From assembly GCA_913775265.1 (NCBI GenBank), contig CAJYJH010000024.1, positions 1 to 40,679 of the forward strand: a stretch of DNA of 40,679 nt. The letters run 5' to 3'. Position numbers and translations under genes: made by a program. Below, piece after piece: positions 8,848 through 17,322 of this stretch; positions within the stretch are counted from its first letter, which is position 1, and each line of letters opens with the position of its first letter. The notes beneath the pieces were generated by a model that saw only the letters and a program-made list of their open reading frames with translations, did not search any database and was not told the DNA's origin. This DNA is from an uncultured Mucilaginibacter sp. (GTDB taxonomy: Bacteria > Bacteroidota > Bacteroidia > Sphingobacteriales > Sphingobacteriaceae).

Positions 8848-10314
8848 ATGCAATTTATAAAATACTTACTCATTACATTTATTTGTCTGCAGTCGCCACA
8901 ATTATTTGCTAAAGATTACCTGGCTACTATGTTCGGTATTCACTCAGACGGCATAGGCATGAACACGCGTTCCATCCAGTTTGCGATTGATTACATTAAT
9001 AAGAATGGTGGTGGCAGGCTGGTTTTTCATGTGGGCCGTTATCTAACAGGTAGCATCTACCTCAAATCAAACGTAACTATCCACCTGGAAGAAGGCGCCG
9101 TGCTAATGGGCTCGTTGAATCCTTTTGATTATGACCAGCACGAACTTACTGCGCTTATCTTTGCCATTGACCAAGAAAATATAGGTATCACCGGTAGAGG
9201 GATGATTGACGGACAAGGCAAGGCGGTTGCCCGAAACGTGATCGAGATCATCAACAAAGGGCTGATTAAAGATAAATTCAGGAGCGGCAGGCCAGAGGTC
9301 GAAACACGTGCTATGAATATCAGCTTTCTGCGTTGTAATAATATTCTGATTAAAGGTATAATGCTGAAAAACTCAGCCAGTTGGAACCAGACTTATGATC
9401 AGTGTAAGAACATGAAAATGGACAGCGTTTACGTAGATAATAAAGATTACTGGAATGAAGACGGAGTAGATTTAGTGGATTGTGAAGATGTTTCTATCAC
9501 CAATTCTTTTTTTGATGCTGCTGACGATTGCATTTGTTTGAAGTCGCACAGTGCCAAGTATGCCTGCAAAAATATCTTAATCAGTAATAATACTGTTCGT
9601 AGTAGCGCCAACGGTATTAAGTTCGGCACGGTTTCGCGTGGTGGGTTCAGCAACATCCGTATCATTAACAACAAAGTTTATGATACCTACCGTTCGGCCT
9701 TAGCTTTAGAGGCGGTTGATGGGGGCTACATCGAAAACATCGTAGTGGATGGTTTGCAGAGTTACAACACCGGCAATGCCATATTTTTACGCACGGGGGA
9801 GCGTTTTGCCAAAGGCAGCCGTTTTAGTAATGTAACCATCAGTAACGTGTATGCAGAAATACCAGCAGGTAAGCCTGATGCCGGTTACGAGTACGAAGGC
9901 CCGATTGAGGACATGCCGCGCAACGTATCGCCAGGAATTATCATCAGCGGGGTGCCCAACTGCATCATTAAAGATGTAAAATTGAGTAACATTGAAGTGA
10001 AACACCCTGGTGGCGGCAATGCATTTTTTGCTAACGTGCCTCTAAATAAACTCAACACAATTCCGGAGTTATCGAACAAATACCCTGATTTTTCAATGTT
10101 TAAAGAGCTACCAGCCTGGGGTATATTTATAAAGCACGCCACTGGCTTGGAGTTTAACAATGTAAAGATTAGCAATGAAAAAAAAGATTTCAGGATGCCC
10201 GTGGTGCTCGATGACGTGCATCAAACAAGCTTCGTCGGCCTGAAGATCAATATGTCTGCTGCGAAAAAGCAGGAGGTATACCAGAATAATTCAACCCAGG
10301 TTTTCATTAAATAA
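8848..10314 (+). CDS. GH28-like polygalacturonase/rhamnogalacturonase, exported
   Basis: The 488-residue product has an N-terminal signal peptide ending near LFAKD (about residue 22) and a pectate-lyase-type parallel beta-helix. The GH28 acidic cluster is visible as YWNEDGVDL, matching the usual NTDG motif, and AADDCICLKS, matching the DD motif. The usual G-H-G histidine is replaced by SANGIKFGT, and no R-I-K motif is evident where expected. It may therefore be an exo-acting or divergent member. GH28 enzymes hydrolyse alpha-1,4-galacturonic bonds, or the GalA-Rha bond in rhamnogalacturonan. The gene starts 19 bp after the GH106 gene and is the last gene of the operon. No convincing intrinsic terminator was found just downstream. 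Confidence 0.83.
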   Translation: MQFIKYLLITFICLQSPQLFAKDYLATMFGIHSDGIGMNTRSIQFAIDYINKNGGGRLVFHVGRYLTGSIYLKSNVTIHLEEGAVLMGSLNPFDYDQHELTALIFAIDQENIGITGRGMIDGQGKAVARNVIEIINKGLIKDKFRSGRPEVETRAMNISFLRCNNILIKGIMLKNSASWNQTYDQCKNMKMDSVYVDNKDYWNEDGVDLVDCEDVSITNSFFDAADDCICLKSHSAKYACKNILISNNTVRSSANGIKFGTVSRGGFSNIRIINNKVYDTYRSALALEAVDGGYIENIVVDGLQSYNTGNAIFLRTGERFAKGSRFSNVTISNVYAEIPAGKPDAGYEYEGPIEDMPRNVSPGIIISGVPNCIIKDVKLSNIEVKHPGGGNAFFANVPLNKLNTIPELSNKYPDFSMFKELPAWGIFIKHATGLEFNNVKISNEKKDFRMPVVLDDVHQTSFVGLKINMSAAKKQEVYQNNSTQVFIK

Positions 10315-10541
10315 GCAGAAAGTAATTATAATAAATCTAATAATCGGACCTTTTTTAGTAGACGGTGATACGGGCATCTCCAATGAAATTTTAAGGCTAT
10401 CTTGGGATGACAAAACGATTTAATTTAGAGCCACATATATCATATTTATCAAGGTAAGGTTTTGACTCTTGCAACCCTATCACTTTCAATCCTCAGGTAT
10501 TTATTTCATTATTGTTGCTTACTGTCTGATGTCTGTACTTA

Positions 10542-10861
10542 TTAAATGGGATTACATGTAAGCAGCCTCAACAAATGATGAGGCTGCTGCGAATTGAAGT
10601 ATAATATAGATAAGTTTTTATTTACTAAACTGATTGTAGTGTTCAGTTTAAAGATCATTAGGTTGAAAGTGAGCATGCTTAACAGATAAGCGCCGTCTGC
10701 CATCAAATAATAACGCCCGATCTTTCTTCTGCTGTCAAAGAAGTTACCTATGGCCAAGTAGCATAAATACAGTTAACCGCACCAGAAAATGCCATCGTCC
10801 TATACTGAGTGTTCTCCTCAACAAGCGCGAGTATAAGAAATATAAACATGCCTATGTGCAT
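10542..10861 (-). pseudogene. Probable frameshifted remnant of a small membrane protein
   Basis: On the minus strand an ATG at 10861-10859 opens a frame beginning MHIGMFIFLILALVEEN, which continues to AVNCIYATWP and stops at 10748. A second frame continues the hydrophobic pattern as LYLCYLAIGNFFDSRRK and then GRYYLMADGAYLLSM, ending at 10542. Joining them with a single-base indel near 10770-10780 gives about 105 residues with hydrophobic segments on each side of a basic loop. This looks like one small integral membrane protein broken by a frameshift. I do not recognise the family. The last residues, which run through the stem-loop at 10561-10588, may not be part of the ancestral protein. Two unrelated chance frames remain possible. 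Confidence 0.35.
10561..10588. repeat. Perfect 10-bp stem-loop
   Basis: The arm AGCAGCCTCA (10561-10570) is followed by an 8-base loop and the exact reverse complement TGAGGCTGCT (10579-10588). No T-run follows on either strand, so it is not a classical intrinsic terminator. It is about 250 bp downstream of the GH28 gene and could still act as an mRNA 3'-end stabiliser. Confidence 0.6.
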
Positions 10862-11210
10862 CAAAAAAGTATATTATAATGCTGAAAAAAGGTTTCATAA
10901 GGTTGACTAAAAAACCTGATTCTCTGGTCTTAATCTACAGGCGCTTTTAGACGCAATAATCTATTGCTCAATTTTATCAGCGTCTGCAGTTATCTGTTAT
11001 ATTGGTTTTATAAATTAATTTTATTAAAAATTACAAGTTCGCTATGGTTGTAAAACTTACTGTTCAAGATATCGGTAAAGCTATGTCTAAAATAGTCTTG
11101 ACTTATACAGTTGATTATCAGGTTTCGAACAGAGCTTTACAGGTATTTCTAAACTTGCCGGAAATTGACCTTATAAATTGCTGTGTTCGCCTGAAAGCTT
11201 GCTGACTTGA

Positions 11211-11945
11211 CTATCGCGTGCTTTCTACCGTATACACAAAGCTGTTAGCTTTATAATAACCCAAGTTATATTCAATGGGGCGTTCGCCCTGGTCAAATAC
11301 AAAGCGCTTGCGGAATAACAAAGGGCTACCGGATGTTACTCTAAGCTTTTCGGCAATCGACGCTTCAGCAGCTACGGCGCTTATCTCTTCTTTAGATAGG
11401 GTTGCAACTATATGATGCTCCTGCTCCAGCATCTCATAAAGCGGACGTTTGAAATCCTCATCGCCAGTTAGCCCTACACGTGGGTGAAAGTAGGAAACAA
11501 AGTATACAAACGGCTCGTCAGGTCTGCCACGAACCCGTTCCATCTTCAACACTTTACGGTCTGGTTTAATGTCGAAAAAGTTAATCAACTGTTCATCTGG
11601 GGTTACCCAGGTTACGTGGAGTTCAAAGTTGCGGATCGGAATACCGCGCAATTTCATCTCTTGCGAAAACGACAACCAGTTGTTGGATTTAGAACTTACC
11701 GCATTTTGAGCTACCCGGGTGCCCGAACGTTTTTTACGAACAAGCAAACCTTCAAAAACCAGTTTGTTGATAGACTGCCTTAACGTAGTGCGCGAAATAG
11801 CTAACTTTTTGGCCAACTCCACTTCGCTAGGTAAAACTTTGCCGTTTTGATAGTCTTCTTCCTGTATAAGTTGCCTCAACAGCATTTCTGCCTGTGCATG
11901 CAGAGGCATCGGGCTTTTATGGTCAATGCTGTACTTATTCATCAT
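11211..11945 (-). CDS. GntR-family transcriptional regulator with UTRA domain
   Basis: The 244-residue protein has an N-terminal winged helix-turn-helix of the GntR type at about residues 10-75, with LPSEVELAKKLAISRTTLRQ as the recognition segment. A UTRA (HutC-type) ligand-binding domain occupies about 95-240, with ERVRGRPDEPFVYFVSYFHP and a C-terminal RPIEYNLGYYKA block. Regulators of this class bind short palindromes and release DNA when a sugar or phosphosugar binds the UTRA domain. The gene diverges from the phosphomannose-isomerase-like gene that heads the mannan locus. Three similar 14-bp sites lie in the shared intergenic region. A role as local regulator of the mannan locus, with autoregulation, is therefore likely but inferred. 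Start could be 11945 or the adjacent Met codon at 11942. Confidence 0.93.
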   Translation of the reverse strand: MMNKYSIDHKSPMPLHAQAEMLLRQLIQEEDYQNGKVLPSEVELAKKLAISRTTLRQSINKLVFEGLLVRKKRSGTRVAQNAVSSKSNNWLSFSQEMKLRGIPIRNFELHVTWVTPDEQLINFFDIKPDRKVLKMERVRGRPDEPFVYFVSYFHPRVGLTGDEDFKRPLYEMLEQEHHIVATLSKEEISAVAAEASIAEKLRVTSGSPLLFRKRFVFDQGERPIEYNLGYYKANSFVYTVESTR

Positions 11946-11963
11946 TTAAAAATACAATAATAA

Positions 11964-11971
11964 CAAATTTA
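11964..11971 (-). promoter_or_regulatory. Putative -7 box of gntR
   Basis: On the minus strand this reads TAAATTTG, matching the Bacteroidota TAnnTTTG box, 18 bp before the gntR start. The -33 region falls on or beside operator-like site 1. No clear TTTG was found there, so the match rests on one element. Confidence 0.45.
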
Positions 11972-11983
11972 TTCCAAGTGTTA

Positions 11984-11997
11984 ATGTATGTACATAT
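11984..11997. promoter_or_regulatory. Operator-like site 1 (gntR side)
   Basis: ATGTATGTACATAT lies 38 bp upstream of the gntR start and between its putative promoter elements. It is the exact reverse complement of site 3 at 12165-12178 and differs from site 2 at one base. The TGTACA core is palindromic, as expected for a GntR dimer. The position suggests autoregulation. Confidence 0.6.
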
Positions 11998-12057
11998 CAG
12001 TGGTGTTAATGCCGGATCCAATTCAAGGGAAGGCTTTGAGTAAAATTTAAAAATAAA

Positions 12058-12087
12058 TTTGTTTTATACTATTTATCATTATGTTTG
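12058..12087 (+). promoter_or_regulatory. Putative Bacteroidota promoter of the mannan locus
   Basis: TTTG at 12058-12061 and TATGTTTG at 12080-12087 are separated by 18 bp. This fits the Bacteroidota sigma consensus TTTG-N19-21-TAnnTTTG closely. Initiation near 12094 would leave a leader of about 95 bases before the ATG at 12191. The -7 box overlaps operator-like site 2, so a bound repressor would cover the initiation region. Confidence 0.55.
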
Positions 12088-12100
12088 TACATATAAACAT
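12081..12100. promoter_or_regulatory. Operator-like site 2 (over the -7 box)
   Basis: ATGTTTGTACATAT (12081-12094) differs from site 1 by one base. It is also enclosed by inverted arms ATGTTT (12081-12086) and AAACAT (12095-12100). It covers the -7 box and expected start point of the + strand promoter, a classical repressor position. Confidence 0.6.
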
Positions 12101-12164
12101 TAAACCAATTATTGACGTCTGTCAAATTTTTCAATCAACTCGCAGTAATAATTTTTACTGTTTT

Positions 12165-12178
12165 ATATGTACATACAT
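12165..12178. promoter_or_regulatory. Operator-like site 3 (leader of the isomerase gene)
   Basis: ATATGTACATACAT is the exact reverse complement of site 1. It contains the upstream ATG at 12167, which argues that this ATG is part of a binding site and not the start codon. It ends 12 bp before the preferred ATG at 12191. Confidence 0.6.
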
Positions 12179-12190
12179 TATAACAATAAT

Positions 12191-14002
12191 ATGAGTATAT
12201 CTACTATTGCTACAGATAATGAAAATCAAATTGTTACCGATACCAGGAAAACTACTCAATACCTGATGCCTCAAAGGTTGAGCTCGGAGAAAGAAAATTT
12301 CGGAGCTTATAATATCTATCCAACCTGTTCATTAAAGTCGGGTGTAATTAATCACGGCTATAATACACTTGCTGCCTGGATTGCTCAACACAGAGCTGTG
12401 GTTATTGATGGTTATGTAGGCGTATTTTGGGATAATGTGAGAGGAGAATTGCAGCAGCATTTTGAGCAACAAGGCTTGAAAGTCAACTGGATTGAAACTG
12501 CCGATTACTTAAAAAAACCTGAGCAGGTAGATGAGTTGGTTGAACCTTTTTTAGGTACTTATGAATCTGTTTGGGGAACCCGTTGTACTTTAACATTAGC
12601 AGATTTTTACAACATAGAAAACCTGAAACAACAGGTGCCGGATCAACAGGCTGACGTTACCATATTACTAGGTTCGGGTGCTGCATTGGCAGGTTGGAAT
12701 GCGCCTTTGCTTTACATCGATCTGCCTAAAAATGAACTGCAGTTCAGAATGCGGGCCGGTTCTATCACCAATTTAGGATCAGACAAGGTATACGAGCCTT
12801 TTTACATGTATAAGCGCTTTTACTTTGTGGACTGGGTGTTGCTTAATCAGCATAAAAAAGCGGTTTTACAAGATGTTTCTGTAATGATTGATGGCCAATG
12901 GCCTAATAACATAAATTGGATGACCGGCGACACATTGCGGGCGGGATTGCACCAGTTAAGTACTAACCCTTTGCGCGTTCGCCCATGGTTTGAGCCAGGC
13001 GCATGGGGCGGGCAATGGATTAAGTCACACATCAACGGCGTTAACCCGGATGCAGTTAATTATGCATGGTCTTTTGAGTTGATCGTTCCCGAAAACGGGC
13101 TGGTGTTTGAAAGCGACGGCTGGTTGCTGGAAGTCTCGTTTGATACCTTAATGTTTACCCATGCAGGTGAGCTGCTCGGAAAGCACGCTGATGTTTATGG
13201 TGATGAATTTCCTATCCGGTTTGACTTTTTAGATACCATTAAAGGTGGTAATCTCTCTATCCAGTGTCATCCCTCACTACCATATAGTCAAGAACAATTT
13301 GGCGAACAGATTACTCAGGATGAAACCTACTACATTTTAGATTGTGAGCCTGATGCGCAAGTTTATTTAGGATTTCAGGATGATATCGACCCGCAGCAGT
13401 TTAAAGACGTATTGGAGAATAGTCAGGATGAAAATCAACCTATCGACATCGAAAAGTATGTGCAGGCACATACTGCTAAAAAACATGATTTATTTCTGAT
13501 TCCTAACCAAACCATCCACAGTGCCGGTGCAGGTAACTTGGTGCTCGAAATAAGTGCAACGCCTTACATTTTTACTTTTAAAATGTACGATTGGGTGCGC
13601 CTGGATTTAGAAGGCAACCCGCGACCGATCAATATAGACCATGCCTTTAAAAACCTGGACTTTGAACGTAAGGGGGAGAAGGTTAAGCAGGAATTTATTT
13701 CCAGGCAGACCATCATCAGCCAACAAGACAGTGCAACTGTAGTGCATGTACCAACACATGAACAGCATTTTTACGATGTGCACCGCCTGGAGTTTGACAA
13801 GCAGATAGAGGTTTGTGCTGAGAATAGCTGTCATGTACTCATGGTTGTAGAGGGGGATGCGGTTACAGTTACCACTGCTGCAGGAGCACAACAAACCTAT
13901 GCCTATGCAGAAACTTTCGTGATACCGGCAGCCTGTGGCTCTTATACCTTAACCAGCACTAACCAGAAGCCGATCAAAGTCATCAAAGCATTTTTAAAGT
14001 AA
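12191..14002 (+). CDS. Class I mannose-6-phosphate isomerase-like protein with extra N-terminal domain
   Basis: From the ATG at 12191 the product has 603 residues. An in-frame ATG at 12167 lies within an operator-like site and is less likely. Residues from about 265 to 490 resemble type I phosphomannose isomerase. The zinc ligands are present as Q358 and H360 (SIQCHP), E378 (QDETYYIL) and H443 (IPNQTIHSAGAG), followed by the conserved MYDWVRLDLEGNPRPI block. The family interconverts mannose-6-phosphate and fructose-6-phosphate. The last 80 residues look like a second cupin half. The first 260 residues are not part of ordinary ManA proteins (about 300-400 aa). They have an alternating beta/alpha pattern around AVVIDGYVGVFWDN and ILLGSGAALAGW, but no Walker A motif. 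The gene heads the mannan locus, which fits entry of mannose into glycolysis. The role of the N-terminal domain is unknown. Confidence 0.82.
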   Translation: MSISTIATDNENQIVTDTRKTTQYLMPQRLSSEKENFGAYNIYPTCSLKSGVINHGYNTLAAWIAQHRAVVIDGYVGVFWDNVRGELQQHFEQQGLKVNWIETADYLKKPEQVDELVEPFLGTYESVWGTRCTLTLADFYNIENLKQQVPDQQADVTILLGSGAALAGWNAPLLYIDLPKNELQFRMRAGSITNLGSDKVYEPFYMYKRFYFVDWVLLNQHKKAVLQDVSVMIDGQWPNNINWMTGDTLRAGLHQLSTNPLRVRPWFEPGAWGGQWIKSHINGVNPDAVNYAWSFELIVPENGLVFESDGWLLEVSFDTLMFTHAGELLGKHADVYGDEFPIRFDFLDTIKGGNLSIQCHPSLPYSQEQFGEQITQDETYYILDCEPDAQVYLGFQDDIDPQQFKDVLENSQDENQPIDIEKYVQAHTAKKHDLFLIPNQTIHSAGAGNLVLEISATPYIFTFKMYDWVRLDLEGNPRPINIDHAFKNLDFERKGEKVKQEFISRQTIISQQDSATVVHVPTHEQHFYDVHRLEFDKQIEVCAENSCHVLMVVEGDAVTVTTAAGAQQTYAYAETFVIPAACGSYTLTSTNQKPIKVIKAFLK

Positions 14003-14009
14003 AAAATAC

Positions 14010-14045
14010 TGGAGCAGTCATACAGTAACCTAGATGCTTGCTCCA
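14010..14045 (+). promoter_or_regulatory. Stem-loop between the isomerase and susC genes
   Basis: TGGAGCA (14010-14016) pairs with TGCTCCA (14039-14045) across a 22-base loop. It starts 8 bases after the isomerase stop and is followed by an AT-rich stretch, not a clear T-run. A second weak pair, GAGCA/TGCTC, lies at 14066-14081. It could be a partial terminator or processing site that separates expression of the enzyme gene from susC. Confidence 0.35.
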
Positions 14046-14130
14046 TTATAATATCTTTTGAACGGGAGCATTGATCTGCTCAATCCTAAACGAAGAAGAA
14101 AAGCAAAATAACTACCAATTATAATAACCA

Positions 14131-17100
14131 ATGAGATCAAGACTATTACAAAAGTTGTCGCCGCTTAAATTGCGGGGACGCCCGTCCGGCGTCGGGCTGT
14201 TCCTTTTGCTGTCGTGTTGCGGCGCTGCAAACTCTTATGCCGAAAGTTCACTTGTTAATCGTACAATTTCGGTGACGAGTAAATTTGATGCCGTAATTAC
14301 AGGGCAAGTTAAGGATGAGCAAGGGCAGCCATTGCCCGGCGTAACCGTAAAGCTTCAAAACTCTCAGGTCGCAACGATGACCGACGTGAATGGTAACTTT
14401 AAAATAACGGTACCCGATGGTGATAGCAACCGGAGCTTAACTTTTACCTATATTGGTTTTGTTACGCAGACTTTGAATGTTGGGCAACAAGCGCAAGTCA
14501 ATGTTACTCTGAAGGCTGATACCACCAAAGCGCTTAATGAAGTAGTAGTGGTAGGTTACGGCACGCAACGCCGCGCAACTATCAATAGTGCTATTGGTAC
14601 TGTTGCCGCCCGGGATATTAACGAAAAACCGGTACTCAACGCCGTACAGGCATTGCAAGGCGAATCGCCGAACTTAGTTATACAGCAAAGTACGCTGGAT
14701 CCTGGAGCTACACCACTTATTAACATCAGGGGGGTATCTACTACAGGTAACAATGACCCTTTGCTGGTTATTGATGGCATCGTCTCGCAATCAACCGCCG
14801 ATTTAAGCCTGCTTAATCCTAATGATATTGCCAGTGTTACGGTGCTTAAAGATGCCGGTGCGGCAGCTATATACGGTTCTCGCGGCGCTAACGGTGTTTT
14901 ACTGGTAACTACCAAAAGTGGTAAATTAAACCAAAAGCCTACTGTTACCTATAACGGTAATTACGGATGGCAAAAGCCCAATATACTCGTTAAAAAAGTT
15001 GATGCTGCTGACAATGCTTATTACAAAAACGAGTCGTTGGTTAATGCTGGACTTTCACCTGCATTTACTCCAGAACAAATACAACAACTGGCTGCACAGG
15101 GCAATGGTACCTGGGATGTAAATCATTTGCTGTATGACGCACCGCAACTGTCGCAAAACGTAAGTGTAAGCGGTGGTGGCGAAACCAATACTTATTTTGT
15201 TTCGGCCGGTTACTTAAACCAGTTAAGTAACTTTATAGGTAATGGTGGCAGTGGTAACAAGTTTGGTTTCCAAAAGTATAACCTGAGGTTAAACCAATCC
15301 ACCATCATCGGAAAGTTTAAACTAACCGGTATACTGGAATACACCAAATCACGTAACAAAACCAACAGTGTAGGCAACAATAATATTTTTGCTGATGCTA
15401 ACCGGGTGCCTTACAACTATAACTGGCAGGACGAGAACGGCAATTATTTAACCAACCCCATCGCATCACAATATAATGAATTAGGTGTACTTGAGAAAGG
15501 TGGTTTTAATCAAGCTGATAACGACCGCATATTTGGCAATTTAAATGGTACACTTAACATAGCTAAATCATTAACCTTAACCGGTGTTTTTGGCGGTACT
15601 ATTCAAAATAATGGCAACTTCTTCCGGCGGACGCAAGTGAACTATTTGCCGGCAGGTGTTTACGGTAACGATTTAACCACGTTTGACAATAACTCTAAAT
15701 CACATTCTTTCAATACACAGGTTTACCTCAACTATACCAAGTCTTTTAATCAGCATAACGTAAATGCTACGCTGGGTGTGTCAAGCGAAATTAACAGCCA
15801 GCGCGGCTTCCAATTGCAGAAAACATTAACTGACCCTGTGTTTGGCAACGCTACAACCGGAACGCTGATCGACGCAACCAATTCTTATAATAGCATTACT
15901 ATCCAAGCTAATAGCTTGCAATCAGTATTTGGTCGAATAAGTTATGATTATAAAAGCCGCTACTCTCTGGACTTCGTTTTTCGCGATGATGCATCATCAA
16001 AATTCGCTCAAGGGCAGCGTAGTGGATTCTTCCCATCAGTTAACGCCGGCTACCTGATTTCGGACGAAAGCTTTATGGAGCCGTTGCGCAATACTTTAAG
16101 CCGCCTTAAATTAAGGGCATCCTATGGTGTGGTGGGTAATAATCAAACAGCCGGTAATTACACATATTTAACAACCTACTTTAATTATCCCGGCGCTTAC
16201 GGTTACAATGGCATAATACAGGGAGGTGCAGGTACTAACTTATCAAACCCTTTACTAACCTGGGAGAGAGCCGCTACTTTTAACGCCGGTTTCGATTTCG
16301 GTTTGTTTCAAAACAAGCTTACCGGCTCTTTTGATTATTTTGATAAAACAACAAGCAATATTCAGCAAACACCGCTGGATGTACCCAGCATTTTTGGTGC
16401 TGCACCTCCAACGGCTAACGTAGCTAAAGTGCAAAACCGGGGATGGGAGGCGCAGTTAACTTATACCTTAAAATCGGCCAAGGTTACGCAAAGCTTTAGC
16501 GCAAACATTGGTAATACTCAAAACAAGCTGTTGCAGCTCACCGGTAATACGCAGCAAATTATTTATAATCAGGATGTGTATCAATTAATACGCCGTGTGG
16601 GCGAGCCGCTTACGCAGTATTACGGATATGTAACCGATGGCTATTTTCAGAACCAAAGCGATGTAAACAGCTTGCCAAAACCAGCCGGAGCTATTGTTGG
16701 GCCGGGCGATATCAAATTTAAAGACTTAAACGGCGATGGTAAAATTGATGACAACGATAAGAAAGTTATTGGCAACCCATTCCCACACTATACTTTCGGC
16801 TTTACCTACCGCGTGGCTGTAGCCGGCTTTGACCTGACACTGTTTATACAAGGCGTTGGCCAACGCGATGCTTTTTTACGCGGCGAACTGGTGGAACCGT
16901 TCCATTACAATTATGGTCAAACGCTTTACGAACACATGACCAATTATTGGACGCCTAATAACCCTGATGCACGTTATCCACGGTTGGCCAGCAACGGGTC
17001 GCCTTCCAACACCAACAACTGGCGTAATGGGTCTGATGTATACCATTATAACGCCGCTTATGCAAGGCTAAAAAACGTCAATATCGGTTATACGCTGCCA

Positions 17101-17304
17101 AGCGCATTAACCCGCAAAGCCGGTATGCAGCGTGTTCGTGTATCTGCCATAGGGCAAAACTTATTTACACTGTCTAAGCTGAAATTTATAGATCCGGAAA
17201 CCACCGAATTTGGCAATAGTGTAAGCCCAAATACAGGCTCAAACAGTGCAAGAAATTACCTGCTGCCCATTTTTATTGGTGCAGGTTTAGATATCACCTT
17301 TTAA
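14131..17304 (+). CDS. SusC-like TonB-dependent outer-membrane transporter (mannan locus)
   Basis: The 1057-residue product has a signal region ending near SYAES (about residue 38). A carboxypeptidase-regulatory-like domain follows at about 56-130, with TGQVKDEQGQPLPGVTV at its start, then the typical SusC linker ALNEVVVVGYGTQRR. The plug domain (about 140-260) contains PLINIRGVST and IYGSRGANGVLLVTTK, and the rest is a beta-barrel. A DLNGDGKIDDNDK loop near residue 870 is typical of SusC barrels. SusC proteins import oligosaccharides through the outer membrane, powered by TonB. The gene is followed 18 bp later by susD. Context with GH76 and GH92 enzymes points to manno-oligosaccharides as cargo. 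Confidence 0.95.
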   Translation: MRSRLLQKLSPLKLRGRPSGVGLFLLLSCCGAANSYAESSLVNRTISVTSKFDAVITGQVKDEQGQPLPGVTVKLQNSQVATMTDVNGNFKITVPDGDSNRSLTFTYIGFVTQTLNVGQQAQVNVTLKADTTKALNEVVVVGYGTQRRATINSAIGTVAARDINEKPVLNAVQALQGESPNLVIQQSTLDPGATPLINIRGVSTTGNNDPLLVIDGIVSQSTADLSLLNPNDIASVTVLKDAGAAAIYGSRGANGVLLVTTKSGKLNQKPTVTYNGNYGWQKPNILVKKVDAADNAYYKNESLVNAGLSPAFTPEQIQQLAAQGNGTWDVNHLLYDAPQLSQNVSVSGGGETNTYFVSAGYLNQLSNFIGNGGSGNKFGFQKYNLRLNQSTIIGKFKLTGILEYTKSRNKTNSVGNNNIFADANRVPYNYNWQDENGNYLTNPIASQYNELGVLEKGGFNQADNDRIFGNLNGTLNIAKSLTLTGVFGGTIQNNGNFFRRTQVNYLPAGVYGNDLTTFDNNSKSHSFNTQVYLNYTKSFNQHNVNATLGVSSEINSQRGFQLQKTLTDPVFGNATTGTLIDATNSYNSITIQANSLQSVFGRISYDYKSRYSLDFVFRDDASSKFAQGQRSGFFPSVNAGYLISDESFMEPLRNTLSRLKLRASYGVVGNNQTAGNYTYLTTYFNYPGAYGYNGIIQGGAGTNLSNPLLTWERAATFNAGFDFGLFQNKLTGSFDYFDKTTSNIQQTPLDVPSIFGAAPPTANVAKVQNRGWEAQLTYTLKSAKVTQSFSANIGNTQNKLLQLTGNTQQIIYNQDVYQLIRRVGEPLTQYYGYVTDGYFQNQSDVNSLPKPAGAIVGPGDIKFKDLNGDGKIDDNDKKVIGNPFPHYTFGFTYRVAVAGFDLTLFIQGVGQRDAFLRGELVEPFHYNYGQTLYEHMTNYWTPNNPDARYPRLASNGSPSNTNNWRNGSDVYHYNAAYARLKNVNIGYTLPSALTRKAGMQRVRVSAIGQNLFTLSKLKFIDPETTEFGNSVSPNTGSNSARNYLLPIFIGAGLDITF

Positions 17305-17322
17305 TTACTCAGCAAAAGGATT

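Larger units (their letters stand above)
10315..11210. other. Gene-poor interval between the rhamnosidase operon and gntR
   Basis: These 896 bases contain no intact gene that I can support. They hold a probable frameshifted remnant on the minus strand (10542-10861) and a perfect 10-bp stem-loop (10561-10588), both listed separately. A 53-codon + strand frame at 11044-11205 has no recognisable family. Stop codons are frequent in all frames outside these parts, and the interval is visibly AT-rich. No tRNA or structured RNA was recognised. Confidence 0.6.

Noticed and set aside
10313..10422. Open + strand stretch after the GH28 gene
   Set aside because: It has no ATG and no family resemblance, and the length is compatible with chance.
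10561..10588. Stem-loop as intrinsic terminator of the GH28 operon
   Set aside because: No T-run on either strand, and it lies about 250 bp from the stop codon.
11044..11205. 53-codon + strand frame before gntR
   Set aside because: No recognisable motif, promoter or leader. A frame of this size is expected by chance.
12167..12190. Upstream ATG of the phosphomannose-isomerase-like gene
   Set aside because: It falls inside operator-like site 3, and the encoded residues are only a translation of that site.
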